Assembly: GCF_000876015.1 (NCBI RefSeq)
Contig: NZ_BBQM01000029.1
Location: forward strand, 1 to 64,000
Source of the DNA: Cupriavidus basilensis
Lineage (GTDB): Bacteria > Pseudomonadota > Gammaproteobacteria > Burkholderiales > Burkholderiaceae
Length of the DNA stretch: 64,000 bases
Direction of reading: 5' to 3'
A program made the translations under genes and the position numbers. Shown here piece after piece: positions 8,085-16,575 of this stretch (position 1 is the first letter of the stretch; each line of letters begins with the position of its first letter). Below the pieces are notes generated by a model. The model was not told the DNA's origin and searched no databases. It saw only the letters and a list, made by a program, of their open reading frames with translations.

Positions 8085-9077
8085 ATGATTTCCAGCCTCA
8101 AGCGCATCCAGTGCTTCCAGCATTTCCTGCCCCGCCTCGCCGCCGCGGCCTGCCTGCTGGGCGCGAGCCAGCTCGCGCTCGCCGAGAACAAGACGGTGGT
8201 GCTGTCGCAACTGTTCCAGTCCATCCAGCTGCTGCCGGTCTACGTGGCCATCGACGGCGGCTTCTTCGACAAGCAGGGCCTGACCGTGACCAAGCAGACC
8301 GCCGGCTCGGCCAACGCGGCGCTGTCCGCGCTGCTGGCCGGCGCGGCCGACTTCTCGCTGCACGGCCCCGAATGGAGCGCGATCGCCGCGGAGAAGGGCG
8401 CCGACGTGCAGGTGATCGCCAGCGTGGTGAGCCGGCCGTCGTTCTGGATCGCCGCCGCGCCCGACGCGAAGTTCGACTCGGTTGCCGACCTCAAGGGCCA
8501 GACCGTGGTGGCGGGCCAGATGCCCACCACCAGCACCTCGCTGTTCATGAAGCTGCTGCGGCAGAACGGCCTCACGCCCGGCAAGGACGTCAAGATCTCG
8601 CAGGTCCAGATCGGCTCCGAGCCGGGCCCGCTGCTGGCCGGGCAGGCCAGGTTCGGCGTGCTGTACCAGCCCGGGCTCGACCAGGTCGCGGCCAAGGGCA
8701 TGAAGGTGGTGTACGGCTTCTCCAGCATGGCCAGCGAGTACACGGTGGCTGCCATCAGCACCCGCCGCGGCGTGGACCCGGACACGGCGACGCGCTTCGT
8801 CAAGGCGCTGCAGCAGGCCGTGGTCTACATGCAGAAGGACGTGGACGGCACCATCGCCATCGCCAGGACCGAGTTCCCCTCGCTCGATCCCAAGGTCATC
8901 GACGCCGCCGTGCGCCGCATGATCGAGGGCAAGATCTACTCGACCTCGGTCGACATCTCGCCCAAGGCGTTCGAGAACGCGATGGCGACGCAGGTCGAGC
9001 TCGGCAACCTCAAGGCCATGCCGGACTACGCCAAGGTGGTCTCGCGCAAGTACATCCAGGCCGCGCTCGGGAACTGA
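8085..9077 (+). CDS. NMT1/THI5-like periplasmic substrate-binding protein, copy 2
   Basis: A 330-residue protein with a Sec signal peptide (ending ASQLALA) and the same fold and length as copy 1. Shared blocks include VVLSQLFQS, PLLAGQA and IAIARTEFPSLDP. It starts 63 bp after the nitrilase and ends two bases before the mandelate racemase-like gene, so it is in the same operon. There is no second ATPase or permease, so both binding proteins probably feed the same membrane complex with different or enantiomeric ligands. That reading is inference; the duplication itself is plain. Confidence 0.92.
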   Translation: MISSLKRIQCFQHFLPRLAAAACLLGASQLALAENKTVVLSQLFQSIQLLPVYVAIDGGFFDKQGLTVTKQTAGSANAALSALLAGAADFSLHGPEWSAIAAEKGADVQVIASVVSRPSFWIAAAPDAKFDSVADLKGQTVVAGQMPTTSTSLFMKLLRQNGLTPGKDVKISQVQIGSEPGPLLAGQARFGVLYQPGLDQVAAKGMKVVYGFSSMASEYTVAAISTRRGVDPDTATRFVKALQQAVVYMQKDVDGTIAIARTEFPSLDPKVIDAAVRRMIEGKIYSTSVDISPKAFENAMATQVELGNLKAMPDYAKVVSRKYIQAALGN

Positions 9078-9079
9078 TC

Positions 9080-10222
9080 ATGGCCGATGCCTTCTGGGGA
9101 GCCATCATGGGCGAGCGCGCGGCGGCGCGCGGCGCGGACCTGCCGACGATCCGGGCCTGCCGCGTGCGCCAGCTCGTGGTGCCGTTCGCGCAGCCGCTGC
9201 GCACGGCCAGCGGCACGATGCCGGCCGCGCCGATGATCCTGCTCGACCTGCACACCAGCGCCGGCGTGACCGGCCACGCCTACCTGTTCACCTACACGCC
9301 CACCGCGCTGCGCGCCGTGGCCGCGCTGTGCGAGGACGTGACGGCGCAGCTCGCCGGCGCCGCGCTGGCGCCGCGCCAGGTCATGGCCGGCCTGCGCGCC
9401 CGGTTCAGGCTGCTCGGCAGCGTCGGCCTGCTCGACATGGTGCTGTCGGCCATCGACATGGCGCTGTGGGACGCCTGGGCGAAGTTCCTCGGCCAGCCGC
9501 TGGCGGCGCTGCTCGGCGCGGACCTGTCGGCGAACGACCGCGTGCGCGCCTATGCCAGCTACGGCATGGAAGACCGCGAGCAGATCGTGCGGCACGTGGG
9601 AGCGGCGCTCGAGCAGGGCTTCGGTTTCGTCAAGATCAAGATCGGCCATGCGTCGCTGGCCACCGACCTGGAGATCGTCGAAGCCGCGCTGGCGGCGATG
9701 CAGGGCCGCGCGGCGCTGCTGGTGGACTACAACCAGAGCCTGTCCGTGGCCGAGGCGGTGGTGCGCTGCAAGGCGCTGGACGGCTACGGCCTGGCCTGGA
9801 TCGAGGAGCCCACGCGCTACGACGACCTGCACGGACACGCGCAGATCGCCGCCGCCGTCGACACGCCGATCCAGCTGGGCGAGAACCTGTGGGGCCCGGC
9901 GCAGATCGGCGAGAGCCTGCGCGCCGGCGCCTCCGACCTGATGATGCCGGACCTCGGCAAGGTGGGCGGCGTGAGCGGCTGGCTGGATGCAACCAGCCTG
10001 TGCGGCGCGCGCAACGTGCCGGTCTCCAATCATTTCTACCAGGAGGTCAGCGCGCACCTGATGACGGTCACGCCGGGCGCGCACCTGCTCGAGTATTTCC
10101 GCATGGCCGAGCCCATCCTGCTGGAGCCGGTCGAGGTCGTGCACGGCCATGTGCGCGTGCCGCGCCGGCCCGGCCACGGCATGGCGTGGAACGAAGAACA
10201 GGTGCGCAGGTATCTGGCGTGA
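9080..10222 (+). CDS. Mandelate racemase-subgroup enolase superfamily enzyme
   Basis: A 380-residue enzyme that matches Pseudomonas mandelate racemase along its whole length as I recall it. The catalytic residues are in place: Lys185 and Lys187 in VKIKIGH, metal ligands Asp216 (VDYNQSL), Glu243 (IEEPT) and Glu268 (GEN), the general base His318 (SNHFYQE) and Glu338 (LLEYF). The reaction is expected to be Mg-dependent proton abstraction next to a carboxylate: racemisation of a 2-hydroxy acid or a related dehydration. The ATG at 9080 is two bases after the previous stop; an in-frame ATG at 9107 is an alternative that removes a non-conserved nine residues. Being last in the nitrilase operon, it probably acts on the acid that the nitrilase releases. 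Confidence 0.9.
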   Translation: MADAFWGAIMGERAAARGADLPTIRACRVRQLVVPFAQPLRTASGTMPAAPMILLDLHTSAGVTGHAYLFTYTPTALRAVAALCEDVTAQLAGAALAPRQVMAGLRARFRLLGSVGLLDMVLSAIDMALWDAWAKFLGQPLAALLGADLSANDRVRAYASYGMEDREQIVRHVGAALEQGFGFVKIKIGHASLATDLEIVEAALAAMQGRAALLVDYNQSLSVAEAVVRCKALDGYGLAWIEEPTRYDDLHGHAQIAAAVDTPIQLGENLWGPAQIGESLRAGASDLMMPDLGKVGGVSGWLDATSLCGARNVPVSNHFYQEVSAHLMTVTPGAHLLEYFRMAEPILLEPVEVVHGHVRVPRRPGHGMAWNEEQVRRYLA

Positions 10223-10250
10223 CGGAATCCGTGCCGGCCTCGTTGTGTGG

Positions 10251-10286
10251 ACTGTCGTGCGAACTGTCGTGCGAACTACCGCGCGA
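10251..10286. repeat. Three 12-bp direct repeats at the end of the lysR gene
   Basis: ACTGTCGTGCGA occurs twice back to back (10251-10262, 10263-10274), then a diverged third copy ACTACCGCGCGA (10275-10286). The stop codon of the convergent LysR gene lies in the third copy, so repeat change would alter its last residues or its 3' end. Confidence 0.8.
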
Positions 10287-11253
10287 ACTCTTCCGCCGGC
10301 GCGCCGCGCCGCTGCCTGGGCTTGCCCGCGCGCGCGCCGCCGTAGGCGCCGGGCGTGCTGATGTTCAGCTCCTTCTCCAGCCACTCGATGAAGCCTTCCA
10401 CCTCGGGGCGCTCGTAGGCCTCCGGCGGGCAGGTGGCGTAATAAGCGTAGTAGGGCGTGGCGGTGGTGGCCGGGTAGAGCGTGATCAGGCGCCCGCTCGC
10501 CAGATGGGACTGGATCAGGGTGGGGCGGGCCAGCGCGATGCCCATGCCGTGGGCCGCCGCGTCGACGAACAGGCCCACGTCGGAAAACTGGAACATGCTG
10601 TTCGGTTCTTCCCAGTCGAGGCCGGCGGCCTGGAACCAGGGGCGCCACGGCTCGATCGAGCAGCGCAGCAGGTCCGCGCGCAGCAGGTCCGGGAACGTCG
10701 TGAACGGTCCGTGCCGCTCGGCATAGGCGGGGCTGCACGCGGCCATGACCTGCTCGTCGAGGATGCGCACCACCTTGCGCCCGGTGTAGCGCCCGTCGCC
10801 GAAGCGGATCTCGATGTCGGCCGGCTCGGCCTTGGCGCCGATCAGCGGCACCGAGAGCTGGATGTCGATCTCCAGTTGCGGGAACTGCTCCTTGATCAGG
10901 CCCAGGCGCGGCAGCAGGATCTGGGTGGCGAAGGTCGGCGGCGAACTCAGCCGCAGCTTGGCGCGCGGCTTGATCGTCCTGCCGCGCGAGGACGGAAAGT
11001 AGCTCAGCGCATACAGCGCGCTGCGCACCGTTTCGAGATACGACTGGCCGTCGGGCGTGAGGATGATCTCGCCGTTGACCTTGGTAAACAGCGTCAGCCG
11101 CGTGAAGTCTTCCAGTTGGCGGATGCGGTGGCTGACCGCGCTCGGCGTGATGGCCAGCTCCTGCGCCACCAGCACGCCGCTCTTGAGGCGCGCCCTGGCC
11201 TCGAATGCGAGCAGGCAGTGGATCGGCGGCAGGCGGGAGGAGATGGTCGACAC
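10276..11253 (-). CDS. LysR-family transcriptional regulator (GcvA-like)
   Basis: A 325-residue LysR protein with an N-terminal winged helix (about 8-66: AFEARARLKSGVLVAQELAI, TPSAVSHRIRQLEDF, FTKVNGEIILTPDG) and a substrate-binding domain (LRLSSPPTFATQILLPRL onward). It resembles the GcvA/AmpR branch, in which the effector domain contains ADIEIRFGDGRY. The start is GTG at 11253; no ATG is available in frame nearby. It is convergent with the mandelate racemase-like gene and follows the PEP-mutase-family gene on the same strand. It could regulate either cluster; the sequence does not decide. The C-terminus has a basic unstructured tail (AGKPRQRRG). Confidence 0.9.
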   Translation of the reverse strand: MSTISSRLPPIHCLLAFEARARLKSGVLVAQELAITPSAVSHRIRQLEDFTRLTLFTKVNGEIILTPDGQSYLETVRSALYALSYFPSSRGRTIKPRAKLRLSSPPTFATQILLPRLGLIKEQFPQLEIDIQLSVPLIGAKAEPADIEIRFGDGRYTGRKVVRILDEQVMAACSPAYAERHGPFTTFPDLLRADLLRCSIEPWRPWFQAAGLDWEEPNSMFQFSDVGLFVDAAAHGMGIALARPTLIQSHLASGRLITLYPATTATPYYAYYATCPPEAYERPEVEGFIEWLEKELNISTPGAYGGARAGKPRQRRGAPAEEFAR

Positions 11254-11443
11254 GGAGAAGCGCGCAAAGGCGGGCGGTGGAAAGGCTTCCGGTAACTAGC
11301 AAGAAGCGTGCCGCAGCGGCCAGAAAGCGTGCCGCAAGCCACCGGAAACCATCGCGCATGTGCCCGGCCGCGCGCGCCGGCCGCCCCGTCCCGGCACGGT
11401 GTCATCGCGCCGGGACGGCCAGGGCGAGGCGCCGCGCCGGCGG

Positions 11444-12298
11444 CTAGCGCATGCCGTATTGAGCGCCGCGCTGGTTGTAGCCCTGGTAGTCCAGCAGCGC
11501 CTCGACGTCGTCCACCTTGTCCATCAGGTCCGCCGCCGCCGTGACGTCGAGCGCGGCATGGAACTGTGTCAGCGCGCGCGTCACGCCGTGGGTCGCGGCG
11601 TTCAGGCAGAAGTTGTGATAGATGACCATCTGCACGCGCGCCGCGCGCTCCTGGGCCAGCGTCTCGGGCGGCGTGTTGACCAGCACCACGTGGGCCGGGA
11701 TGCGCTCGCGCACCGCCGCCAGCTGCGTGGCGTTGATGCCGGTGGCGAACACCACTTCCGCGCCGGCCCTGGCGAACGCGGTCATGCGCGCGACGGCGTC
11801 CTCGATGTTGCCGGTGGCCCAGGCCGCGTCCGTGCGCGCGATGATGGTGAAGTTCGGGTCGTCCCGCGCGTCCCGCGCGGCGCACAGCCGCGCGAGCATC
11901 TCGTCGAGCGGCAGCAGGCGGCGCGGCAGGTCGGAGTGCTTGCCGCTTTCATGGTCGTCGATGTGGATCGCGCTGGCGCCCGCGCGCTCGTACAGGCGCA
12001 CGGCGCGCCAGATGTTGGCGGGGTTGTAGAAGCCGTTCTCGGCATCGGCGACGACCGGCAGGTCGACCGCGTCCGCCACCGAGCGGACCGCGGCCACCAG
12101 CTCGTCCAGCGTGAGCAGGCCGACGTCCGGCATGCCGCGCGAGGAAGCCACGCCGTAGCTGCCGACGTAGACCACGGGAAAGCCCGCCTTTTGCACCAGC
12201 AACGCGCTGAGCGGATCGAAGGCGCCCACCGCGGGAACGGTGGCGCCGGTTTCGAAGAGCGCCTTGAAGCGCAGGCGCAGTTCTGCTTTGGAAGTCAT
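11444..12298 (-). CDS. Isocitrate lyase / PEP mutase family enzyme
   Basis: A 284-residue TIM-barrel protein of the isocitrate lyase/PEP mutase superfamily: GAFDPLSALLVQKAGFPVVYVGSYG, the metal-binding VADAENGF, IHIDDHESGKHSD and IIARTDA. It lacks the KKCGH loop of isocitrate lyase (the corresponding stretch reads SGKHSD), so a methylisocitrate-lyase-like, oxaloacetate-decarboxylase-like or hydrolase activity is more likely than isocitrate cleavage. It lies 57 bp downstream of the TRAP transporter genes on the same strand and probably acts on the imported carboxylic acid. The start ATG at 12298 gives a normal N-terminus although no good Shine-Dalgarno is visible. Confidence 0.88.
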   Translation of the reverse strand: MTSKAELRLRFKALFETGATVPAVGAFDPLSALLVQKAGFPVVYVGSYGVASSRGMPDVGLLTLDELVAAVRSVADAVDLPVVADAENGFYNPANIWRAVRLYERAGASAIHIDDHESGKHSDLPRRLLPLDEMLARLCAARDARDDPNFTIIARTDAAWATGNIEDAVARMTAFARAGAEVVFATGINATQLAAVRERIPAHVVLVNTPPETLAQERAARVQMVIYHNFCLNAATHGVTRALTQFHAALDVTAAADLMDKVDDVEALLDYQGYNQRGAQYGMR

Positions 12299-12355
12299 GG
12301 GAATGGATCTGAAGGAGAGAAGCCCGGGGCCGCCGCGCGGGGCCCCGGTGCGAGG

Positions 12356-14233
12356 TCAGAGAAAGCCGACCGACAGCCACGGCACGAAAGCCACCACCAG
12401 CAGCGCCAGCAGCAGCGCGCCCAGGTAGCCCCACACGCGCCCGAACACGGCATCCGCGGAGACGCGCCCGATCGAGCAGGCGGCATAGAAGCCCACGCCG
12501 AACGGCGGCGAGAACATGCCCATGCCCATCGCCAGGATCACCACCATCGAGTAGTGCACCTCGTTGATGCCGAGCGTCTTGGCCACCGGGAACAGCAGCG
12601 GCGCGAACAGCACGATCGCCGGAATGCCCTCCAGCACGCTGCCGAGGATGACGAAGGCCAGGATGGTGATGAGCAGGAAGCCCGGCGCGCCGCCGGAGGC
12701 GCGCACCATCAGGTCCACCACGTCGGCGGAGAAGCCCGACTGGGTCAGCGCCCACGACATCGCCGTGGCCATGCCGATGGTGAGCAGGATCGCGCCGGAC
12801 AGCGTGGCGGTCTCGACCAGCGTCGGATAGAGCCGGCGCAGGTCGATGTTGCGGTAGAGGAAGCAGCCGATCATGCCGACCAGCACGATGTAGGCCACGC
12901 CCACGGTGGCCACCTCGGTCGCGGTGGCCGCGCCCATGACCACCGCGTAGCGGATCAGCACCGGCAGCGCCAGCGCCGGCACGGCGAACAGCAGCGTGCG
13001 CAGCACCACGCGCAGCGGCGCGCGCGCCAGTCCCGGCGCCGGCTCGCGGCGCGCGCGCGCCCAGCACACCACGGCGATGGCCAGCGTGGCGACCACGGCC
13101 GGCATCAGCCCGCCGGTAAACAGCGCGGTGATGGAGACGCTGCACACGGCGCCGATGGTGATCAGCACGATGCTGGGCGGGATGGTCTCGGTCATCGCGC
13201 CCGTGGACGAGAGCAGCGCCACGAGGTCTTCCGGCTTGCAGCCCCGCTTCTTCATCTCCGGGAACAGCGCCGGCGCGATGGCGGCCATGTCGGCCACCTT
13301 GGAGCCCGAGATGCCCGAGACCAGGAACATGGCGCCGAGCAGCGTGAACTGCAGCCCGCCGCGCGTGTGGCCGATCAGCGCGGCCATGAAGTCGATCAGC
13401 GACCTGGCCATGCCGCTGATTTCCAGCAGCGCGCCGAGCAGCACGAACAGCGGCACCGACAGCAGGATCATGTGCGACATGCCTTCGTCGATGCGGCTCA
13501 CCACCACCGAATACGGCGAGTCCGTGACCAGCCCGATATAGGCCAGCGTGGCCACGCCGAACGCGAAGGCGATCGGCTGGCCGGCGGCGATGGCCGCGCC
13601 CAGCAGCAGCACGAAGAAGATCAGCAGGTTGTAGTTGCCGATCGACAGCAGCAGCGGCCCGGCCAGCCATAGCAGCCCGGCCACGGCCGCGAGCACGGCC
13701 AGCGCCTGCAGCGCGTCGCGCAGCGAGGCGCGCTTGAGCAGGCCCGCGAGCGAGGTCAGCGCCATCAGCACCGCGCCGGCGGGCAGCGCGGCGGCGCGGT
13801 AGCCGGCCGGCATGCCCAGCGCGGGCGTGGTGATTTCCATCTCGTCGTGCGCGTGGCCGATGGCGGGCACGATGATGAGCATCACGAAGGCGCACACCAC
13901 CAGCGCCGACATGGTCTGCAGCCACGCCTGCCAGCGCGGCGACAGGCGGTTCACCAGCGCCGTCAGGCGCATGTGCTCGCCCTTGTCGAGCGCCAGCACC
14001 GCGCCCAGCATGGTGAGCCAGATGAACAGCGTGGAGGCCAGCTCGTCGGTCCAGTCCAGGGGGTTGTCGAACACGTAGCGCGACACCACGCCGGCCAGCA
14101 GGATGCAGGTATCCGCCAACACCAGGCACGCGGCCAGCGCGCCCACGCAGCGCATCAGCAGCCGGTGCGCGCCGAGCAGGGGCGTGGCCGAAGGATGCAG
14201 CGCGGCCGCCGGGATCAGGGGCCGCTCGATCAC
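12356..14233 (-). CDS. TRAP transporter fused small and large permease (DctQM)
   Basis: A 625-residue integral membrane protein. The first 170 residues form a DctQ-like four-helix unit (VSRYVFDNPLDWTDELA, LDKGEHMRL), and the rest is the DctM large subunit with many helices (GQPIAFAFGVATL, SGSKVADMAAIAPAL, STGAMTETIPPSIVLI, FSPPFGVGFYAACS). TRAP transporters take up carboxylates with Na+ by use of a separate binding protein. The start is GTG at 14233 in a GTGA overlap with the dctP stop, which explains why no ATG is present; upstream in-frame sequence belongs to the dctP shadow. Fusion of Q and M is known in the family. The next gene is the PEP-mutase-family enzyme. Confidence 0.92.
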   Translation of the reverse strand: MIERPLIPAAALHPSATPLLGAHRLLMRCVGALAACLVLADTCILLAGVVSRYVFDNPLDWTDELASTLFIWLTMLGAVLALDKGEHMRLTALVNRLSPRWQAWLQTMSALVVCAFVMLIIVPAIGHAHDEMEITTPALGMPAGYRAAALPAGAVLMALTSLAGLLKRASLRDALQALAVLAAVAGLLWLAGPLLLSIGNYNLLIFFVLLLGAAIAAGQPIAFAFGVATLAYIGLVTDSPYSVVVSRIDEGMSHMILLSVPLFVLLGALLEISGMARSLIDFMAALIGHTRGGLQFTLLGAMFLVSGISGSKVADMAAIAPALFPEMKKRGCKPEDLVALLSSTGAMTETIPPSIVLITIGAVCSVSITALFTGGLMPAVVATLAIAVVCWARARREPAPGLARAPLRVVLRTLLFAVPALALPVLIRYAVVMGAATATEVATVGVAYIVLVGMIGCFLYRNIDLRRLYPTLVETATLSGAILLTIGMATAMSWALTQSGFSADVVDLMVRASGGAPGFLLITILAFVILGSVLEGIPAIVLFAPLLFPVAKTLGINEVHYSMVVILAMGMGMFSPPFGVGFYAACSIGRVSADAVFGRVWGYLGALLLALLVVAFVPWLSVGFL

Positions 14234-15246
14234 GAGATCTTTCCTCCGAACTTCTCGAGCAGGCTCCAGGCCTCGTCGCCGAAGCGGCGGTGCCATTCGG
14301 CGTAGAAGCCGGCGGTGCGGAGCCTGGCGCGGAAGGCTTCCTGCTCCACGCTGTTGAACTTGAGGCCGCGCCCGCGCAGGTCGTCGACCAGCGCGTCGTT
14401 GGTCTTCCTGGTGTCGGCGCGCTGCTTCAGCGCGGCTTCGTTGACGTTGCGCGTGACGACCTGCTGCAGGTCGGCCGGCAGCTTGCCGAACTTGGCCTTG
14501 TTGCCGAGGAACCAGAAGCCGTCCCACATGTGGTTGGTCAGCGAGCAGAACTTCTGCACCTCGTAGATCTTGGACGCCTCGATGAGCACCAGCGGATTTT
14601 CCTGGCCGTCGACCACCTTGGTCTGCAGCGAGGTGTACACGTCCTGCATGCTGATGGTGGTGGGCGAGGCGTTGAACGCCTTGAACATCGAGGTCCAGAT
14701 CGGCGCCGGCGGCACGCGCATCTTCAGGCCCTTGAGGTCGTCCGGGGTGGCGATCGGGCGGCTGCTGGTGGTGATCTGACGGTAGCCGTTGTCCCAGATC
14801 CGCTCGAAGGCGAACAGCGAGGTCTTGCCGATCTCGTTGCGCAGGTGGGCGCCGAGCTCGCCGTCCATCGCCGCCCACACCGCCGCATAGTCCTTGAAGG
14901 CAAAGCCGATGCCGCTGATCTGCACCACCGGCAGCAGCGTGCCGAGCGTCAGCGGCGACAGCGCGAGAAAGTCGATGGAGCCGGCGCGCAATTGCGACAG
15001 CATGTCGGTGTCGCTGCCAAGCTGCGAGTTCGGGTAGACCTGGAAGTCGACGCGCCCGCCCGATTCGGTGCGGATCTTCTCGGCCATTTCCTTGGCGCGA
15101 ATATTCACCGGGTGGGAAGGGGGCTGGTAGCTGCCGAAGCGCAGCTTGAATTCCGGCGCGGCATTCGCGCTGCGGATGTAAGCTACCGGGGAAAGTGCGG
15201 TAGTGGCTACAGCCGCGGTCTTGAGGAAGGTTCTCCGTGTCGTCAT
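14230..15246 (-). CDS. TRAP transporter substrate-binding protein (DctP family)
   Basis: A 338-residue periplasmic protein with a twin-arginine signal (TTRRTFLKTAAVATTALSP), unusual for a binding protein but common among TRAP receptors. The fold motifs are FGSYQPPSHPVN, GGRVDFQVYPNSQLGSD, the conserved arginine region LKGLKMRVPPAPIW, and QENPLVLIEASKIYEVQKF. It captures a carboxylate for the fused DctQM, whose GTG overlaps its stop. It starts the operon dctP-dctQM-PEP mutase and diverges from the LysR gene at 15406. The start ATG at 15246 lies directly before the RR motif. Confidence 0.93.
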   Translation of the reverse strand: MTTRRTFLKTAAVATTALSPVAYIRSANAAPEFKLRFGSYQPPSHPVNIRAKEMAEKIRTESGGRVDFQVYPNSQLGSDTDMLSQLRAGSIDFLALSPLTLGTLLPVVQISGIGFAFKDYAAVWAAMDGELGAHLRNEIGKTSLFAFERIWDNGYRQITTSSRPIATPDDLKGLKMRVPPAPIWTSMFKAFNASPTTISMQDVYTSLQTKVVDGQENPLVLIEASKIYEVQKFCSLTNHMWDGFWFLGNKAKFGKLPADLQQVVTRNVNEAALKQRADTRKTNDALVDDLRGRGLKFNSVEQEAFRARLRTAGFYAEWHRRFGDEAWSLLEKFGGKIS

Positions 15247-15371
15247 GACGGTCTGTCTCTCGCTTGGTCTCGTTGAAATGCGAGGCGCCCGGGCCATGCC
15301 CGCGTGCCTCAGCGTTGCAAGTCTAGACTGTCGGAACACGGCAGCTATTATCATTGTGTCGTTAAATAATT

Positions 15372-15388
15372 TCTATCTGGTTAATAGA
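15372..15388. promoter_or_regulatory. LysR-type operator candidate in the TRAP/LysR divergent promoter
   Basis: TCTAT (15372-15376) and ATAGA (15384-15388) form a perfect inverted repeat with seven bases between, and the pattern contains T-N11-A. It lies 18 bp before the LysR start in an AT-rich island (15345-15405) of an otherwise GC-rich gap. This is the usual place for autoregulation and control of the divergent operon. Confidence 0.6.
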
Positions 15389-15405
15389 TAAATCCCTTGT
15401 AAATC

Positions 15406-16290
15406 ATGGAATTGCGCCATTTTCGTTGCTTCATGGCCGTGGCGGATTGCCTGCATTTCGTGCGCGCGGCGGAGTTGCTGCACATCTCGCCGCCGGCACT
15501 GACCAAGCAGATCCAGGAAGCCGAGCGCATGCTCGGCGTGCGGCTGTTCCACCGGACCACGCGCTCGGTGTCGTTGACCTCGGCCGGCGAGGTGTTCCAG
15601 GTCGAGGCGCGGCGCGCGCTGGAGCAGTTCGCCCAGGCCGAGGAATCCGTGCGCCGCGCCGGGCGCGGCGAGATCGGGCGCATCGAAGTGGGCTACATCG
15701 CCTCGACGGCATACTCCGGCGTGCTCCAGGCGGAACTGTCGATCTACCGCAAGCACTATCCCGACCTCGAGGTCAACCTGCGCGAAGGCGCGCTCGCGCG
15801 GCTGCCGCAACTGATCGAGGCGGGCACGCTGGACGTGGCGTTCCTGCGCCCGCCCGTGACCTATCCGGTCGGCATCGACGGCATCGTGATCGCGCGGGAG
15901 CGCTTCGTGCTCGCGCTGCACGCGGAGTCGCCGCTGGCCCGGCTCGACGTGGTGCATCCGGCCCAGTTGCGCGACGAGCGCTTCATCCTGCCGGAGCAGG
16001 AATCGGGCACGCTGGAGATCGGCCGGCGCGGCCAGTTCCATCCGCAGATCGTGACGCGCCCGGGCCGCCTCGTGGCGGTGGTGACGATGGTGTCGCTGGG
16101 GTCGGGCGTGGCGGTGGTGCCGCATTCGGTGGTCGACCACATCGTGATTCCCGACGTGGTCTACCGCGAGATCCACGGCGGCGTGGTGCCGACCGAGATC
16201 GCGGTGGCGCACCGGCGCCACGAGAAGGCGCCGGCGGTGCGCGCGTTCATCCGGCAGGTGCGCGAGCGCGGCAAGGCCGCGGCGGCGTGA
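15406..16290 (+). CDS. LysR-family regulator, divergent from the TRAP operon
   Basis: A 294-residue LysR protein with the usual start MELRHFRCFMAVADCLHF, winged helix AAELLHISPPALTKQIQEAE and RLFHRTTRSVSLTSAGEVF. The effector domain opens RIEVGYIASTAYSGVLQAEL. This is close to the BenM/CatM-like layout of LysR regulators for aromatic or organic acids, though the family call does not give the ligand. The gene shares a 159 bp promoter region with dctP in divergent orientation, so it very likely controls the TRAP/PEP-mutase operon in response to its substrate. Confidence 0.93.
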   Translation: MELRHFRCFMAVADCLHFVRAAELLHISPPALTKQIQEAERMLGVRLFHRTTRSVSLTSAGEVFQVEARRALEQFAQAEESVRRAGRGEIGRIEVGYIASTAYSGVLQAELSIYRKHYPDLEVNLREGALARLPQLIEAGTLDVAFLRPPVTYPVGIDGIVIARERFVLALHAESPLARLDVVHPAQLRDERFILPEQESGTLEIGRRGQFHPQIVTRPGRLVAVVTMVSLGSGVAVVPHSVVDHIVIPDVVYREIHGGVVPTEIAVAHRRHEKAPAVRAFIRQVRERGKAAAA

Positions 16291-16323
16291 GCGGGCAGCC
16301 GCCGTCCCGATGATCTCCGATCC

Positions 16324-16347
16324 CCACGGAGGGCCGGCCCTCCGTGG
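16324..16347. repeat. Perfect 24-bp palindrome after the LysR gene
   Basis: The arms CCACGGAGGGCC and GGCCCTCCGTGG abut with no spacer. It is 34 bp beyond the LysR stop. No T-run follows, so it is not a canonical intrinsic terminator, but it would form a very stable hairpin in the transcript or serve as a dyad-binding site. Confidence 0.8.
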
Positions 16348-16575
16348 AGGGGAACCGGGAACACGCGGGTGGCGCGCCGGCGCCCCCGGCGCCCATGTCC
16401 GGAGCGCACCGGATTCTTGTCCGTTTCCAACGGAACGCCGGGTGCCTTTCCCTGTCTATGTTGAGCATCCACGCTACAATGCTGCCGCGCACCATCCATG
16501 CGCCGCTTGCATCAAGCGGTTGCCGCGCCACCTGGACCGCCCCTGTTTTTTGCCCTCGTTTTCGCCCCCAGACCG

